Part shown: positions 40,827 to 50,406 of the stretch, piece by piece | Position numbering within the stretch: the first letter of the stretch is position 1 | Layout: each line of letters opens with the position of its first letter | Assembly: GCF_003014755.1 (NCBI RefSeq) | Contig: NZ_PYAW01000002.1 | Location: 1,302,001-1,366,000 of the forward strand | Direction: 5' to 3' | DNA: 64,000 nt | Origin: Chitinophaga niastensis | GTDB taxonomy: Bacteria; Bacteroidota; Bacteroidia; Chitinophagales; Chitinophagaceae | The notes under the pieces: generated by a model | The model's database searches: none | What the model was told of the DNA's origin: nothing | What the model saw: the letters and a program-made list of their open reading frames with translations, nothing else | Program-made: the position numbers and the translations under genes

Positions 40827-42039
40827 TGCAACGGATACTGTGATTAGCGGTGTAGGTGTTATCACCGCTACCGGCCAGGGAAAAACAGCAGTGATGAATG
40901 CATGGCTGGAAGGCCGGCATGCGTTTGATGTCATGAAGCGGCCGGGGAGGCAGCAAGGGACTTCCTTTCTGGGCGCAGAAATTGGGGACATCACATATCC
41001 GGAACATTTTTCTAAAAAGATGTTGAGGACAGCCTCTTTTACAGGAAGCGTAGCATTAGTTACGCTGGAAGAAGCATGGAATGAAGCGCGGTTGTCTGAA
41101 GTAGCGCCTCACCGGATTGGACTGGTGGTAGGTGGCTCTAATACACAACAGCGGGAACTCATGCAAACCTGCGATGCATACAGGGGCAGGGAGGCATTTC
41201 TCCGGCCGGTGTATGGCTTCACTTTTATGGACACGGATGTATGTGGTCTGTGCACAGAAACATTTGGTATCCGTGGTATGTCATATACTGTAGGAGGCGC
41301 ATCTGCCAGCGGGCAGGTAGCCATTTTGCAGGCTATACAGGCGGTTCAATCCGGGCAGGTGGATGTTTGTATTGCCATGGGCGCCCTGATGGACCTCTCT
41401 TATTGGGAGCTGCAGGGTTTCAGATCTTTGGGTGCTATGGGGTCAACCAGTTATGCTTCAGATCCGGGCGGGGCTTGCCGTCCTTTTGATCAGCAGAGTG
41501 ATGGATTTATTTTCGGAGAGTGCTGCGGTGCTGTGGTTATTGAGCGGGCGGAAACAGCTGCCGCCAGAAATATAAAACCCTATGCTGTCCTTTCGGGCTG
41601 GGCTATTGCGATGGATGGCAATCGCAATCCCAATGCATCCTGCGAAGGTGAATGTACGGTTATCCGTAACGCGCTGGAAAAAGCAGGGATCACCTCTGAA
41701 GAAATTGATTATGTCAATCCACATGGCAGTGGATCGCCAACAGGTGATGCAACTGAGTTGAAGGCATTGCAGGACTGCGGCCTTTCACATGCATATATTA
41801 ATGCCACCAAATCAGTTACCGGGCATGGTCTTACTGCTGCCGGAGCAGTGGAAGTTATTGCTACATTACTGCAGATGAAAAGCGGCATACTTCATCCTAC
41901 CCGAAATCTCACTGATCCTGTTGTACCCGCCATGAACTGGGTAAAACAAACCCCCGTACATCATCAGATAATGCATGCATTGAATTTGAGCTTCGGCTTC
42001 GGAGGCATCAATACTGCTATCTGCCTTCGCAGATATTAA
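40813..42039 (+). CDS. decarboxylating ketosynthase (KS with Cys to Ser), beta-branching cassette
   Basis: 408 residues from ATG 40813, which overlaps the ACP stop by 14 bp; the open frame extends back to 40729 only as an out-of-frame shadow of the ACP gene. KS fold with the active-site region reading GGASASGQ, so Ser164 stands at the nucleophilic Cys position, while HGSGS and TGHG keep both histidines. This is the pattern of the KS homologues that decarboxylate malonyl-ACP to acetyl-ACP without condensation, supplying the acetyl nucleophile for the HMG synthase encoded next. Confidence 0.92.
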   Translation: MKTNSATDTVISGVGVITATGQGKTAVMNAWLEGRHAFDVMKRPGRQQGTSFLGAEIGDITYPEHFSKKMLRTASFTGSVALVTLEEAWNEARLSEVAPHRIGLVVGGSNTQQRELMQTCDAYRGREAFLRPVYGFTFMDTDVCGLCTETFGIRGMSYTVGGASASGQVAILQAIQAVQSGQVDVCIAMGALMDLSYWELQGFRSLGAMGSTSYASDPGGACRPFDQQSDGFIFGECCGAVVIERAETAAARNIKPYAVLSGWAIAMDGNRNPNASCEGECTVIRNALEKAGITSEEIDYVNPHGSGSPTGDATELKALQDCGLSHAYINATKSVTGHGLTAAGAVEVIATLLQMKSGILHPTRNLTDPVVPAMNWVKQTPVHHQIMHALNLSFGFGGINTAICLRRY

Positions 42040-42082
42040 AAATTAAAAGACGGCTGTTGCCATCATTCTTAAAAAAACTAGT

Positions 42083-43348
42083 ATGACAAACGTAGGAATA
42101 GAAGCCATGAATGTTTTTGGTGGCTCTGCTTATCTCGATGTAATGCAACTGGCAAAACATCGTAAGCTGGATACTGCCAGGTTTGAAAATTTACTGATGA
42201 AAGAAAAGGCCGTGGCTTTACCTCATGAAGATCCGGTTACCTTTGCGGTAAATGCTGCAAAACCTCTGCTGGACAGACTTTCACAGGCAGAAAAAGATAG
42301 GATAGAATTACTCATTACATGTACAGAATCGGGTATTGATTTTGGTAAATCTATCAGCACATATGTTCATCATTACCTGGGACTGAACCGGAATTGCCGG
42401 CTGTTTGAAATCAAACAGGCCTGTTACTCAGGTACAGCAGGGTTTCAGATGGCTATTAACTTTATCCTGGCGCAGGCATCACCGGGAGCTAAAGCGCTGG
42501 TAGTGGCAACGGATATTTCGCGGTTTATGGTGGTAGAAGGAGGAGAGGCAATGACAGAAGACTGGTCATTTGCGGAGCCCAGTGGAGGGGCTGGTGCCGT
42601 TGCTATTCTTATCAGCAACCAGCCACACGTATTCCGTGTAGATGTAGGCGCCAACGGTTACTATGGTTTTGAAGTAATGGATACTTGTCGCCCGGTGCCC
42701 GATAGTGAAGCCGGAGATGCTGATCTTTCCCTGATGTCTTATCTCGATTGCTGCGAACAGGCTTACAGTGAATACAGCAAACGTGTTACAGGTGTGGACT
42801 ATCAGCAAACCTTTCAATACTTATCATTTCATACTCCCTTTGGAGGCATGGTGAAGGGCGCTCACCGCACTATGATGCGGAAAGTAGCTAAGGTAGTAGC
42901 TCCTGCGCAAATTGAGGTGGATTTCCGGCAACGGGTAGTACCCGGTCTTACTTACTGTCAGCGGGTAGGTAATATAATGGGAGGCACTGTTTTTATGTCA
43001 CTTGCAAGTACTATTGACCACGGAGATTTCGAAGAACCTAAACGTATTGGTTGTTTCTCCTACGGGTCTGGTTGCTGTTCAGAATTTTACAGTGGTGTGG
43101 TATCTAAAGACAGCCAGGTAAGGCAACACCAGCTTGGGCTGCAAAAAAATCTGGATGAGCGTTATCATCTTTCTATGAATGAGTATGAGACGCTGTTGGC
43201 AGGAAGTGGCACTATTCGTTTTGGTACCCGTAATGTAAAATTGGATACACAGCTGATTCCGGGAGCATGGGTTGCTTCAGCAGGAAAACAGCAGTTGTAT
43301 CTCAAAGAAATCAGGGAGTTTCACCGTAAATATGAATGGATAGCATGA
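42083..43348 (+). CDS. HMG-CoA-synthase-like enzyme of polyketide beta-branching
   Basis: 421 residues. The catalytic cysteine lies in KQACYSGTAG (Cys114), and FHTPFGGMVKGAHR supplies the conserved His region of the HMG synthase family. In beta-branching it adds acetyl from the donor ACP to the beta-keto group of the chain on the acceptor ACP. The likely acceptor is the tandem Trp-flagged ACP pair encoded at 14700-15250, in a module that lacks a KR and so presents a beta-ketone. Confidence 0.95.
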   Translation: MTNVGIEAMNVFGGSAYLDVMQLAKHRKLDTARFENLLMKEKAVALPHEDPVTFAVNAAKPLLDRLSQAEKDRIELLITCTESGIDFGKSISTYVHHYLGLNRNCRLFEIKQACYSGTAGFQMAINFILAQASPGAKALVVATDISRFMVVEGGEAMTEDWSFAEPSGGAGAVAILISNQPHVFRVDVGANGYYGFEVMDTCRPVPDSEAGDADLSLMSYLDCCEQAYSEYSKRVTGVDYQQTFQYLSFHTPFGGMVKGAHRTMMRKVAKVVAPAQIEVDFRQRVVPGLTYCQRVGNIMGGTVFMSLASTIDHGDFEEPKRIGCFSYGSGCCSEFYSGVVSKDSQVRQHQLGLQKNLDERYHLSMNEYETLLAGSGTIRFGTRNVKLDTQLIPGAWVASAGKQQLYLKEIREFHRKYEWIA

Positions 43349-44094
43349 ACTATGATACTATTAAGGTCCGCTTTCAGTCGCCGGTATGTTTCATTCAATT
43401 TTTTCGTCCGCAGGCAAATAATACCATCAATGATCTGTTAGTGGAAGAATGTCTGAGTGTATTATCACAATACGAGGATACGGCAACCATCATAGTATTG
43501 GAAGGCCTGCCGGAAGTATTCTGTTTCGGAGCAGATTTTGAAGCTACCATCAATAATAATGGAAAGGTGAAAGGGCCGGAGCCACTGTATGATCTATGGC
43601 TGAAGCTCGCACAGGGGCCGTTTATAAGTATTGCTTACGTACGTGGAAAAGCCAATGCCGGAGGGATAGGATTTGTAGCTGCCTGTGATATAGTTATTGC
43701 AGATGAAACCGCACAATTCAGTCTCTCAGAATTATTATTCGGTTTGTTGCCTGCCTGTGTAATGCCTTTCCTGGTCCGCCGTATCGGATTCCAGAAGGCA
43801 CAATACCTTACACTGATGACCAGGCCGGTACCTGTGCATCAGGCGCATGCCTGGGGGCTGGTAGACGCTTATGATGCAACAGGAGATACCTTGTTACGTA
43901 CACACCTGTTAAGATTGAGATATCTGTCCAAACAGGGAATAGTACGTTACAAGCATCTTATGAGATCTCTTTATGATCTCTCACAATCAAAGTCACTGGC
44001 TATTGAAGCCAACAAAGAGGTGTTCTCTGATACAGAAAATCTGCAGCGCATTGAGCGCTATGTTAAGACCGGTCTGTTTCCATGGGAACACTAA
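43345..44094 (+). CDS. enoyl-CoA hydratase family ECH1, dehydratase of beta-branching
   Basis: 249 residues from ATG 43345, which overlaps the HMG synthase stop in a classical ATGA junction; ATG 43336 would add three residues. Crotonase fold, with the oxyanion-hole regions FCFGADFEA and KANAGGIGFVAACDIVIADE. In the cassette ECH1 removes water from the HMG-type intermediate. The order HMGS-ECH1-ECH2 and the sequence resemble PksH-type enzymes; assignment as ECH1 rests on both order and motif. Confidence 0.9.
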   Translation: MNYDTIKVRFQSPVCFIQFFRPQANNTINDLLVEECLSVLSQYEDTATIIVLEGLPEVFCFGADFEATINNNGKVKGPEPLYDLWLKLAQGPFISIAYVRGKANAGGIGFVAACDIVIADETAQFSLSELLFGLLPACVMPFLVRRIGFQKAQYLTLMTRPVPVHQAHAWGLVDAYDATGDTLLRTHLLRLRYLSKQGIVRYKHLMRSLYDLSQSKSLAIEANKEVFSDTENLQRIERYVKTGLFPWEH

Positions 44095-44124
44095 CACTTT
44101 TACTTCTTATAAACGAGATAAAGT

Positions 44125-44874
44125 ATGATGGACTCCGTTATAGATCTGCGGGAAACAGAACCTGGTATAGTGCAGCTTACCATGCAGGACAAAGTGCATA
44201 AGAACGGTTTTTCAGAAGCCCTGATGAATGGTCTGGTACAGGCTTTTGAAACCATTAAAAATAATGAACGTTTCAAGGTGGTGATCGTAACCGGTTATGA
44301 AAATTATTTTGCTTCCGGAGGAACGCAGGAAGCCCTGCTGGCCATCTATGAAGGGAGAGCAAGTTTTACGGATGTGAATTTGTATAGTCTCGCACAGGAT
44401 TGCAGCATACCAGTGATCTCAGCCATGCAGGGACATGGTATCGGCGGTGGATTTATTTTCGGCATGTTTGCCGATTTTATTGTGCTGAGTAAAGAAAGTA
44501 TTTACACTACCAATTTTATGAAATATGGTTTTACTCCCGGCATGGGAGCTACCTATATACTTCCTCAGAAATTTGGTGTAAGCCTTGCACATGAAATGTT
44601 GCTAACCGCTGCTAATTACCGGGGAGCACAGCTGGAAAAAAGGGGTATTCCATATCCTGTTTTACCAAGGAATGAAGTGCTGGCCTATGCCTATGAGCTG
44701 GCCAGACAGATAGCAGACAAGCCGCTGCATTCGCTGATCACGCTCAAAGATCACCTGGTGGGGCCGGCAAGGGAACAGTTAGCAGCCATCATTAAAAAAG
44801 AGGTACAGATGCACGAAAAAACATTTCATCATCCGGAAGTTAAAGAACGGATCATGGCATTATTCGGCAAGTAA
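44125..44874 (+). CDS. enoyl-CoA hydratase family ECH2, decarboxylase of beta-branching
   Basis: 249 residues. Crotonase fold with YFASGGTQEALL and GHGIGGGFIFGMFADF, both close to the PksI-type decarboxylases that convert the glutaconyl-like intermediate into a beta-methyl (or exomethylene-type) branch. It is the last gene of the cluster: a strong terminator follows 30 bp after the stop codon. Confidence 0.92.
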   Translation: MMDSVIDLRETEPGIVQLTMQDKVHKNGFSEALMNGLVQAFETIKNNERFKVVIVTGYENYFASGGTQEALLAIYEGRASFTDVNLYSLAQDCSIPVISAMQGHGIGGGFIFGMFADFIVLSKESIYTTNFMKYGFTPGMGATYILPQKFGVSLAHEMLLTAANYRGAQLEKRGIPYPVLPRNEVLAYAYELARQIADKPLHSLITLKDHLVGPAREQLAAIIKKEVQMHEKTFHHPEVKERIMALFGK

Positions 44875-44903
44875 GATAACTCCCTGGAAACAGCGGAACG
44901 TAG

Positions 44904-44939
44904 CAGCCTTCAGGTCATTGGATCTGAAGGCTGTTTTTG
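44904..44939 (+). terminator. Rho-independent terminator after the PKS cluster
   Basis: Perfect 10-bp stem CAGCCTTCAG / CTGAAGGCTG with a 10-nt loop, followed directly by TTTTT. It lies 30 bp after the ECH2 stop and has no T-tract on the minus strand, so it terminates plus-strand transcription only. Confidence 0.88.
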
Positions 44940-45019
44940 TGAATTCAATATTAATTCCGGTTTTTAGTTTTCAATGCATACCAGCTATAAATCCCTGACA
45001 GAGGATTTTCCGCCCACAA

Positions 45020-46393
45020 TTAAACCACTTCTGTAAAACCACTTTTATCGGTAATGTTCCCGCCCTCATTTATCAATATTTTACCCGACTTTGAGGATGC
45101 TCTTATATTTGTTAAAGGAGTAGTTCCACCATTACTGATAACAATGGCATTTGCATTTTTTCCTTCAGCGGCTACTTGTCCTGAAACACTTATCCTGTTT
45201 ATTTTTCCACCTTCCACAGTATAGCTGCTCACCTCATCTCCATAAGTTATTATATCCCCTTTCACTACTAAGTTTTGTACTTCGCCACCGGGTTTAATGC
45301 TGAAGGCTATGGCTGGAAGCGGCATCAGCAGACCTTTCACCAAAGTATTTCCTATGGAGCCGTGTGTTGTTATGCCTTCTTCCATTTCAATGCTTCCGAT
45401 AGGTTTGCTCACTTGTATCCCAATAGCGCCATCACCGTAGGTGGTGATAGATTTCATTTTAATTGTATTTACGGTGCCGTCGTATTGATTAAAGCCTCTG
45501 GCGCCTAAACCATGTGTGATTATTTCCTTTTTGGCTATAAAAGTGTTCACTGTTCCAAAATTCACAAAACCGATTCCACTTGGTCCGTAAGAGGTTAATT
45601 TTTCATTCACCGTCCAGCTATCTACTGAACCCCAGGTATCCAGTACCATATCATTTACACCATATGTTACAATCTCTCCATTGTTGGTAACGTTTTGGGC
45701 TTTAACACCAAAAACGATAAATACACCGCCGGTAATTATATCTGCAGTGCCATAAGGAAGCATGCCATTAGCATAAACGGCTCCGGTAGTAAGATTTTCG
45801 AGTACCACCCAGCCGCCGTTATCGCCATAGCCCCCCACAAAAATACCGGAGCCAATGACCGGTGCATTTTTTCTGCCAACTGTAATGTTGGTAATATTAG
45901 CGATAATGTTGCTATTAGGATCTCCATTAAAATTATAAACAGTGAAAGCACCCTGATAAACGTTTACACCATATTTTTGTGGTTGCTCGCTGTATCTGCG
46001 TGCATCGCAGGAAACTACATCTACGTTATCGGCATTGAGCATAAGTCTGTTTGTACCCTGGCGTATCATAAGAGAAACCTGTCCTGTTACCGAAAGATTG
46101 TTTAATGTAACCGTCCCCATATCAGTCAAACCTGTTTGCGAAAAAATGGCTCTGCAGGATGGCGTGGTCATAATGGTCAGGTTCCTAATAACATTGTTGG
46201 CTGTAATGCCAATACCATCGCCATTATTGAAACTGAGCAGGCATTTGTCCTTGTCCGCACCCGTAAGGGCATAGCCCGGTGGTAAAAAGATAGCATAAGG
46301 ACAAAGAATTGAAGTTTGTAATTCGAGGATTTGAGGATGATTCATGGCTAGTGCCTGCATGAGCTCTATCAGAGAAGATATTTTAGTCACCAT
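45020..46393 (-). CDS. right-handed beta-helix-like repeat protein, unknown function
   Basis: 457 residues rich in Gly, Thr, Val, Ile and Asn, with irregular repeats of about 20-25 residues such as ITTYGDGAIGIQV, IITHGLGARGFNQ and IITYGDEVSSYTV. That periodicity suggests a parallel beta-helix. No signal peptide or lipobox is visible: the start MVTKISSLIELMQALAMNHPQ is amphipathic. The N-terminal part (ILCPYAIFLPPGYALTGAD) resembles the capping region of parallel-beta-helix repeat proteins. It is downstream of the methyltransferase on the same strand, 50 bp apart, so they may share a transcript. No enzymatic residues can be assigned. Confidence 0.8.
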   Translation of the reverse strand: MVTKISSLIELMQALAMNHPQILELQTSILCPYAIFLPPGYALTGADKDKCLLSFNNGDGIGITANNVIRNLTIMTTPSCRAIFSQTGLTDMGTVTLNNLSVTGQVSLMIRQGTNRLMLNADNVDVVSCDARRYSEQPQKYGVNVYQGAFTVYNFNGDPNSNIIANITNITVGRKNAPVIGSGIFVGGYGDNGGWVVLENLTTGAVYANGMLPYGTADIITGGVFIVFGVKAQNVTNNGEIVTYGVNDMVLDTWGSVDSWTVNEKLTSYGPSGIGFVNFGTVNTFIAKKEIITHGLGARGFNQYDGTVNTIKMKSITTYGDGAIGIQVSKPIGSIEMEEGITTHGSIGNTLVKGLLMPLPAIAFSIKPGGEVQNLVVKGDIITYGDEVSSYTVEGGKINRISVSGQVAAEGKNANAIVISNGGTTPLTNIRASSKSGKILINEGGNITDKSGFTEVV

Positions 46394-46443
46394 AGCAGCT
46401 GTATATAATCATATAGAACCAATTGATCTATCTGTTAGTACTC

Positions 46444-47289
46444 CTACTTTTCTGCAGCAATTATAATTGCTGCATATTCCAGTTTAGCTTCCCCTTTTAT
46501 GTTTTTGGACTCAAATTCTTTTGAAACTTCAGCTTTGATAGCTGCTTTTGTGGCGTCATCTGCGCCGGACATAGCTGCAACAATCGGTGCGCCTACATCC
46601 ATCATCATTTCCCAGTAACGCTCAAAACTTTGGTAATCTACTGTACCGCTAATCTGCTTCTCCACAATATTTTTAAATCCTGCTTTTTTAAAAAGTTCAC
46701 TCATCACTTCCGGCCCGGCGCAACGAAACATGCCCGGCGCATCGGGTGCTGGCGGTGGTAATACCAGTTGTTTTTGAATGACACTAAGGATGGTGGTGAC
46801 CCAGTTATTCTGTTGTGGTCCTGCCCATACTGCTACTGCGAGCCTTCCTTTGGGCTTTAACACCCGGTACATTTGCCTGGCAGCCAGTAGCATATCCGGG
46901 AAGAACATAAAGCCCATCCGGCAGCTGATGGCATCAAAGGTGTTAGCAGGAAAGGGTGATTCGCAGACATCAGTGACCAGGGGTTCATAATTTTTCAGAC
47001 CTTTTGCCTCGGCATTAGCAAGGGCAATGATCAGCATATCTTTTGAGAGGTCGGTACCAACCACCTTTCCGCCCGGTATGAGCCGGGCAATGGTAAGGCC
47101 GGGCTCTCCTGTACCTGTGGCAATATCCAGCACCAGGTCTTTATCTTTTAATTGAAGGCTGTGTATGATAGCTTCGCCCATGGGTCGCAAGAAATCCATA
47201 GTAAAGGCGTCCCATTTTTTCCATCCGGAGGAAAATTTATTCCAGGATTGTTTTTGTTGTTCACGGATCTGTTCAAGTGCAGTGTCCAT
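46444..47289 (-). CDS. class I SAM-dependent methyltransferase (UbiE/Coq5-like)
   Basis: 281 residues. The SAM-binding motif I is VLDIATGTGEPGL, followed by VVGTDLSKDM (motif II acidic residue) and the CRMGFMFFPD region. It is typical of small-molecule C- or O-methyltransferases. It is transcribed toward the PKS cluster from the other side of the terminator at 44904, so it need not belong to the polyketide pathway; tailoring by it is possible but unsupported. Confidence 0.87.
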   Translation of the reverse strand: MDTALEQIREQQKQSWNKFSSGWKKWDAFTMDFLRPMGEAIIHSLQLKDKDLVLDIATGTGEPGLTIARLIPGGKVVGTDLSKDMLIIALANAEAKGLKNYEPLVTDVCESPFPANTFDAISCRMGFMFFPDMLLAARQMYRVLKPKGRLAVAVWAGPQQNNWVTTILSVIQKQLVLPPPAPDAPGMFRCAGPEVMSELFKKAGFKNIVEKQISGTVDYQSFERYWEMMMDVGAPIVAAMSGADDATKAAIKAEVSKEFESKNIKGEAKLEYAAIIIAAEK

Positions 47290-47508
47290 AACAAGAGATC
47301 ATTTGGGTGAGGTAACTAAAAGCAGCAGGGGGCTGCAGTGCTACTAATATACAAAAAACGGGGCAAATGCTTATTTTCTCATTATCAACAAGGACTTTTG
47401 GCGTACTTGTAGTAGCCTGCTTTTGAAGTGCTCATTTGCAAAAGTAGTTTGATAAGGTGTATTCGCTGATCACTCAGGCAGATAAAAAAATACTTGTTAA
47501 GTTTTCGG

Positions 47509-47539
47509 TTGCACGCCTGGTTGAACATGTCTAATTTTG
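47509..47539 (+). promoter_or_regulatory. Bacteroidota-type promoter of the ada gene
   Basis: TTG at 47509-47511, a 20-bp spacer, then TAATTTTG at 47532-47539: an exact match to the Bacteroidota -33/-7 consensus (TTG, about 20 bp, TAnnTTTG). The start codon of ada lies 17 bp after the -7 box, implying a very short leader. Confidence 0.7.
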
Positions 47540-47555
47540 AAAAAAATGGATAAAG

Positions 47556-48593
47556 ATGTTGACTAACGAAATTATGTATAAAGCACTTGTTGAGAAGGAT
47601 GTTGCTTATGAGGGTACGTTCGTCGCAGCGGTTAAGACAACAGGAATATTTTGCCGGCCAACCTGCACCGCACGAAAGCCGAAAGAAGAAAATGTTGAAT
47701 TTTTCAAAACAACCAGGGAAGCAATATTGAAAGGATACAGACCATGCAAAGTGTGTAATCCTTTAGAAAAATTAGGAGAGACACCTGATTTTATAAAAGC
47801 CATACTGAACGAATTAAACATAAATCCGTCTGCAAAATTTAAGGACGGAGATTTAATGGAGAAAGGAATTGAACCAAGCAAAATAAGAAGGTGGTTCTTG
47901 AAAAATCATGGTATAACATTTCACGCTTATCAAAGAATGTTTCGTATTAATTCTGCATTTAAAAAAATACAACAGGGGGAAACAATTACAGCTGTTGCTT
48001 TTGATTCAGGTTATGAATCTTTAAGTGGATTCACGGATTCGTTTAAATCTGTTTTTGGCGTATCTCCTTCCAATAGTAAAGATAAACAAATCATAAACAT
48101 TACGCGGCTTGAAACGCCATTGGGGACAATGTTTGCATGTGCAGTGGAGCAGGGTATCTGTCTGTTGGAATTTACCGACCGTAAGATGTTAGAAACAGAA
48201 TTGAAGGCGTTAGCAAAGCAACTAAATGCAAATATTATTCAGGGTGCTAACAAACATTTTGAATTACTAAAGCGGGAGCTGGACGAATATTTTGAAGGGA
48301 AAAGAAAAGTATTTACAGTGCCGTTGTTTGCTCCAGGTACGGTTTTCCAGCAATCCGTGTGGAAAACGTTGCAAACTATTCCATATGGAGCAACCCATTC
48401 TTATAAACAACAATCCATAGCGATGAATAAACGGGAAGCTGTTCGTGCTGTTGCCAATGCAAATGGAATGAACAGGATTTCAATCATCATTCCTTGCCAC
48501 AGGGTAATTGGTGAAGATGGCAACCTGACTGGTTATGGCGGTGGACTATTAAGAAAGAAATGGTTGCTTGACTTAGAACAATCCAATCTTTGA
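47556..48593 (+). CDS. ada: Ada: methylated-DNA-protein cysteine methyltransferase and adaptive-response regulator
   Basis: 345 residues with three domains. The N-terminal zinc domain has Cys33, Cys37, Cys64 and Cys67 (GIFCRPTC...RPCKVC), where the first Cys takes methyl groups from DNA phosphotriesters. An AraC-type helix-turn-helix region follows (about residues 75-180). The C-terminal O6-alkylguanine transferase has IPCHRVIG with acceptor Cys314. It repairs alkylated DNA and probably activates its own gene. It is monocistronic: own promoter upstream, strong terminator downstream. No AlkA or AlkB gene is adjacent. Confidence 0.95.
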   Translation: MLTNEIMYKALVEKDVAYEGTFVAAVKTTGIFCRPTCTARKPKEENVEFFKTTREAILKGYRPCKVCNPLEKLGETPDFIKAILNELNINPSAKFKDGDLMEKGIEPSKIRRWFLKNHGITFHAYQRMFRINSAFKKIQQGETITAVAFDSGYESLSGFTDSFKSVFGVSPSNSKDKQIINITRLETPLGTMFACAVEQGICLLEFTDRKMLETELKALAKQLNANIIQGANKHFELLKRELDEYFEGKRKVFTVPLFAPGTVFQQSVWKTLQTIPYGATHSYKQQSIAMNKREAVRAVANANGMNRISIIIPCHRVIGEDGNLTGYGGGLLRKKWLLDLEQSNL

Positions 48594-49032
48594 ATTTATA
48601 GCAGTTTGGAACCCCCACCGAAACTGCGATCAGTAATGCCAAAAAAATAATTAACTGCCTTAATTTTTTTTAAATAAAAATATACAAACCAGTCTGTTCG
48701 GAATGAAAAAGAGAAAAAATAATGCACTAAAAAAAGAATAGAAATGTATCTATTCCTTTTTTAGTGCATTATTTTTAAAGAGAAATATAACGCCAACGGA
48801 TATACGATAAATGCACCTTATATCATTACATTTGCCGTTAACAATTGATGATCAGCAGCAGGAGGCTCCAATGTTAAGTTTTTATTATCGCCGTATAGTA
48901 GCAGTGGCGACTGCTAATTTGTAAGGATGCTTTCCCGGTTGTTATCCTATTAGCGCCTATACATTTGACCCGGCACTAATACCCTGAGCAGTTGGGTGAG
49001 TTGATAGCATCATCCATTAAATTATTGATAGA
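48594..49032. other. Intergenic region between ada and the AraC-type regulator
   Basis: No gene is seen in these 439 bp. It holds the strong hairpin terminator at 48715-48776 and, at 48827-48834, a TACATTTG that matches a Bacteroidota -7 box but without a TTG at the proper distance upstream. The leader to the regulator would then be about 190 nt. Confidence 0.4.
48715..48776. terminator. Long hairpin terminator after ada
   Basis: Near-perfect inverted repeat: AAAAATAATGCACTAAAAAA at the left pairs with the right arm ending TTTTTTAGTGCATTATTTTT, extending inward through GAATAGA/TCTATTC around a loop of about 6 nt with one asymmetric base. A T-rich end is present in both directions, so it could work bidirectionally. 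Confidence 0.8.
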
Positions 49033-50073
49033 ATGACTACAGACGAGTATCCTGCTACTATGAAATTCCTGTTATCATCAAAATCTGAAGGAAATACCAT
49101 CTCATCTAACCAACTACCGCCACATTACCAGCGCCACGCTTTTAAAGATGCTGTTGTTGAGTTTAGTGAAGGTTCTTTTGGTTGTTTTTCTGTACAAGAG
49201 ATAAGGAGTAAGTCGTGGGTAATAGGCTGGTTAAATTTTTCCATCAGAAAACCTATCAGACTGAATACCATTATAGACCAGCCTATGGTAGCTATAGTCT
49301 GTATATTAAAAGGGAATATCTCTTATGAATTACAGGGTTATGGTAATTTAATGCTGCGTAAAAACATGTATGGATGCTATTACATACCGGCCGATTCAAA
49401 AAATACTGCATCCTTTGCAGTAGATGAGCACGAGGCCGTTTATTGCTCATTTTCGAACGATTTTTTACTTTCTTTCGTAACACAGCACCCTAACTTTCAG
49501 CAATTATATGATGCGCAGCAGAATCGGTCACAGAATGGAAATGCCTTATCCACTTTCAAAGTAAATATAGAAGAACGAAGAATACTGGATGCTATCAGGC
49601 AGTGTAATTTAACAGGCCCAGCTAAGCATATTTTTTTTCATGCCAGAATTAATGACCTGCTAATCAGTTATTTTAATTCCCTGGAAGTAGCTGATAAAAA
49701 ACAGTACCGAAGTATAGACCAACAAATCAGGTTGCGGGAAATCCAGGTATTTATCCAGGATAACTTCCACTTACCACTCAAGGTGCAGACTTTAAGCAAA
49801 CAGGCAGGTATGAACCTGCGCAGCTTTGAAAAGGGGTTTAAAGAGCTTTTCGGTATCAGGCCTAAGGAATATATAGAACAGCAGAGAGTAAGCAGGGCTG
49901 CTCAATTACTGGAGGCTACCAATATACCGGTTACATCCATTGCATACCAGGTAGGTTTTGCGGGCACCAATTACTTTTCATTCGTATTTCGAAAAATTCA
50001 TAATTGTTCACCAAGAGAATTCCGGCAGAAATGGCTGGAGAAGAACAAAATAGCAAGCGACCAAGATTTGTAG
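49033..50073 (+). CDS. AraC-family transcriptional regulator
   Basis: 346 residues. The C-terminal 100 residues hold the two helix-turn-helix units of the AraC family (LKVQTLSKQAGMNLRSFEKGFKELFG and IPVTSIAYQVGFAGTNYFSFVFRKIHNCSPREFRQ). The N-terminal part looks like a cupin-type sensing domain but has no diagnostic motif. It lies 333 bp upstream of the MauE-thioredoxin-LanKC genes on the same strand and is the best candidate to control them; this is inferred from position only. Confidence 0.88.
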   Translation: MTTDEYPATMKFLLSSKSEGNTISSNQLPPHYQRHAFKDAVVEFSEGSFGCFSVQEIRSKSWVIGWLNFSIRKPIRLNTIIDQPMVAIVCILKGNISYELQGYGNLMLRKNMYGCYYIPADSKNTASFAVDEHEAVYCSFSNDFLLSFVTQHPNFQQLYDAQQNRSQNGNALSTFKVNIEERRILDAIRQCNLTGPAKHIFFHARINDLLISYFNSLEVADKKQYRSIDQQIRLREIQVFIQDNFHLPLKVQTLSKQAGMNLRSFEKGFKELFGIRPKEYIEQQRVSRAAQLLEATNIPVTSIAYQVGFAGTNYFSFVFRKIHNCSPREFRQKWLEKNKIASDQDL

Positions 50074-50406
50074 TTTTTTTTATTCGAATTATTGAACATT
50101 AATTTAAAATTAATTTTTGACATTTACAGAACAGGGATAGAGATATACATTTTGATTGCAGCGTTATCCCCCATAGGTCAACATAATAATTTACAAGCTA
50201 ATAGTTGAGAATTATCAGCTGAGCACTGCTTTTCGGAAAAACCAAGGAGTATTAAAACCCTACAATCCATAGATTTATGCCAACAACTACCTCAGAAGAA
50301 CCATAGTAACAGTACTATACAAGAAATATTTCTTTTACATTTTTCATTTCAGTACCATGAAATGAGGTGACTCAATTATGCCTTGAAGTCTAAAATATTC
50401 ATAATT
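50074..50406. other. Probable control region of the MauE-LanKC-peptide genes
   Basis: 333 bp without a gene, AT-rich. It contains a small inverted repeat CATTTCA-6 nt-TGAAATG at 50345-50364, 42 bp before the MauE start, which might be an operator or leader hairpin. TACATTTTG at 50146-50154 resembles a -7 box with one extra T, but no well-placed -33 element was found. Confidence 0.35.

Noticed and set aside
46444-47289. Methyltransferase as tailoring enzyme of the polyketide
   Set aside because: Opposite strand and separated from the cluster by a strong terminator and the beta-helix gene; nothing in the sequence ties it to the pathway.
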